Positions 63,623 through 64,000 of a DNA stretch of 64,000 nucleotides are shown piece by piece. Every line of letters starts with the position of its first letter. The stretch's first letter is position 1. Source of the stretch: Mangifera indica (lineage: Eukaryota; Streptophyta; Magnoliopsida; Sapindales; Anacardiaceae). The stretch is from positions 992,001 through 1,056,000 of the forward strand of contig NC_058153.1 in the NCBI RefSeq assembly GCF_011075055.1. Reading direction: 5' to 3'. Below the pieces are notes generated by a model. It saw only the letters and a list, made by a program, of their open reading frames with translations, did no database searches and had not been told where the DNA came from. Position numbers and translations under genes: made by a program.

Positions 63623-64000
63623 CTATGCATCATAATTGCAGAGGTTCTCAAATCCCATGTAGTCATGTGCCTCGATCTTCTTGATCATGTTTGAAATGCC
63701 AAGCCCACCTACCAAGAGAAGAAGACATCAGTTTCAGAATTTGTCAAGTAAAACGATATCTGAATGAAAAGCGTATCGTCAAACAGAGAAACGGGGAGAA
63801 TACACTTACCCAAAGATATTGCACTAACAAATATTGTAAAAGCTAAAATGAAAATGATAAGTGACGCCCTTCCCAGTAAAATAATCAGTTTTCTAACAAT
63901 ATGCTGCCCAACAAAAGCAGCAACGGTAGCTACAGCGACGAAGTAGAGAGCTGAAAAACAGATAAAAAAAATCCGTTGAATTTAGAGAAACTATACATGT
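63623..64000 (-). CDS. TauE/SafE-family membrane transporter, C-terminal end (cut by window edge)
   Basis: Two 3'-terminal exons are visible: 63950-63810 and 63708-63623, with an intron (donor GG|GTAAGT, acceptor TAG|GTGGGC); the gene continues past the right edge. The encoded end reads ALYFVAVATVAAFVGQHIVR, then a hydrophobic helix LIIFILAFTIFVSAISLG, then GLGISNMIKKIEAHDYMGFE and NLCNYDA. This matches the C-terminus of plant sulfite exporter TauE/SafE-family proteins (final helix followed by GISNMIxKIE...YMGFENLC.YDA). In bacteria such proteins export sulfonates or sulfite; plant substrates are mostly unknown. The start and most transmembrane segments are outside the window. Confidence 0.8.

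Noticed and set aside
1..64000. microRNA, snoRNA, tRNA or rRNA genes, CRISPR arrays, autonomous transposons
   Set aside because: Scanning for familiar mature miRNA sequences, B boxes, LTR ends, transposase or reverse-transcriptase motifs gave no convincing hit; only small non-autonomous elements were found.

Overview
The window is nuclear DNA from a eudicot plant, probably a woody rosid; I cannot name the species from sequence alone. The signs are GT-AG spliced genes with short AT-rich introns, AT-rich intergenic DNA full of small non-autonomous elements, and proteins found only in plants (EMF1, R1R2R3-MYB, TOL, NFD6). No organellar, viral, CRISPR or bacterial DNA is evident. Most genes are split into short exons, so the coordinates below were built by joining exons at visible splice sites and checking reading phase.

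Layout, left to right. EMBRYONIC FLOWER 1 (minus, 0.98-7.0 kb). An intergenic stretch, then a decayed duplicate of PEX4 (10.7-12.3 kb). A divergent bHLH gene of the bHLH113 type (plus, 12.9-13.9 kb). A broken, intron-containing UTP14 copy (plus, 16.3-21.7 kb). Intact PEX4 (minus, 22.75-24.96 kb), head to head with an NFD6-like small organellar protein gene (plus, 25.3-27.2 kb). A TOM1-like (TOL) ESCRT adaptor (minus, 28.4-34.3 kb). A conserved plant membrane protein of unknown function (plus, 35.55-38.0 kb). eIF3 subunit L (plus, 38.8-42.7 kb). A MYB3R cell-cycle regulator (minus, 45.2-51.7 kb). La protein (minus, 53.4-56.8 kb). A CCDC25-like NFACT-R protein (minus, 58.7-60.9 kb). The 3' end of a TauE/SafE-family transporter (minus, from 63.6 kb past the right edge).

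These are mostly housekeeping and regulatory genes with independent promoters, not a pathway cluster. Weak themes are translation and ribosome biogenesis (eIF3l, La, the dead UTP14) and growth or development control (EMF1, MYB3R). Regulatory motifs fit the genes: site II plus telo-box at eIF3l, a consensus mitosis-specific activator element upstream of MYB3R, and a telo-box with a GA repeat in the EMF1 leader.

Points most worth a second look: a 329-bp hAT-type MITE with a perfect 8-bp target duplication inside an eIF3l intron; the PEX4 gene/pseudogene pair 12 kb apart; a bHLH gene that appears to have lost an exon and now reads 30 nt of former intron in frame; and one missing G in a G-run in each of two otherwise intact conserved genes, which looks more like base-calling error than decay. 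I found no clearly new biological system; the best candidate for unknown biology is the uncharacterised membrane protein at 35.55-38.0 kb.
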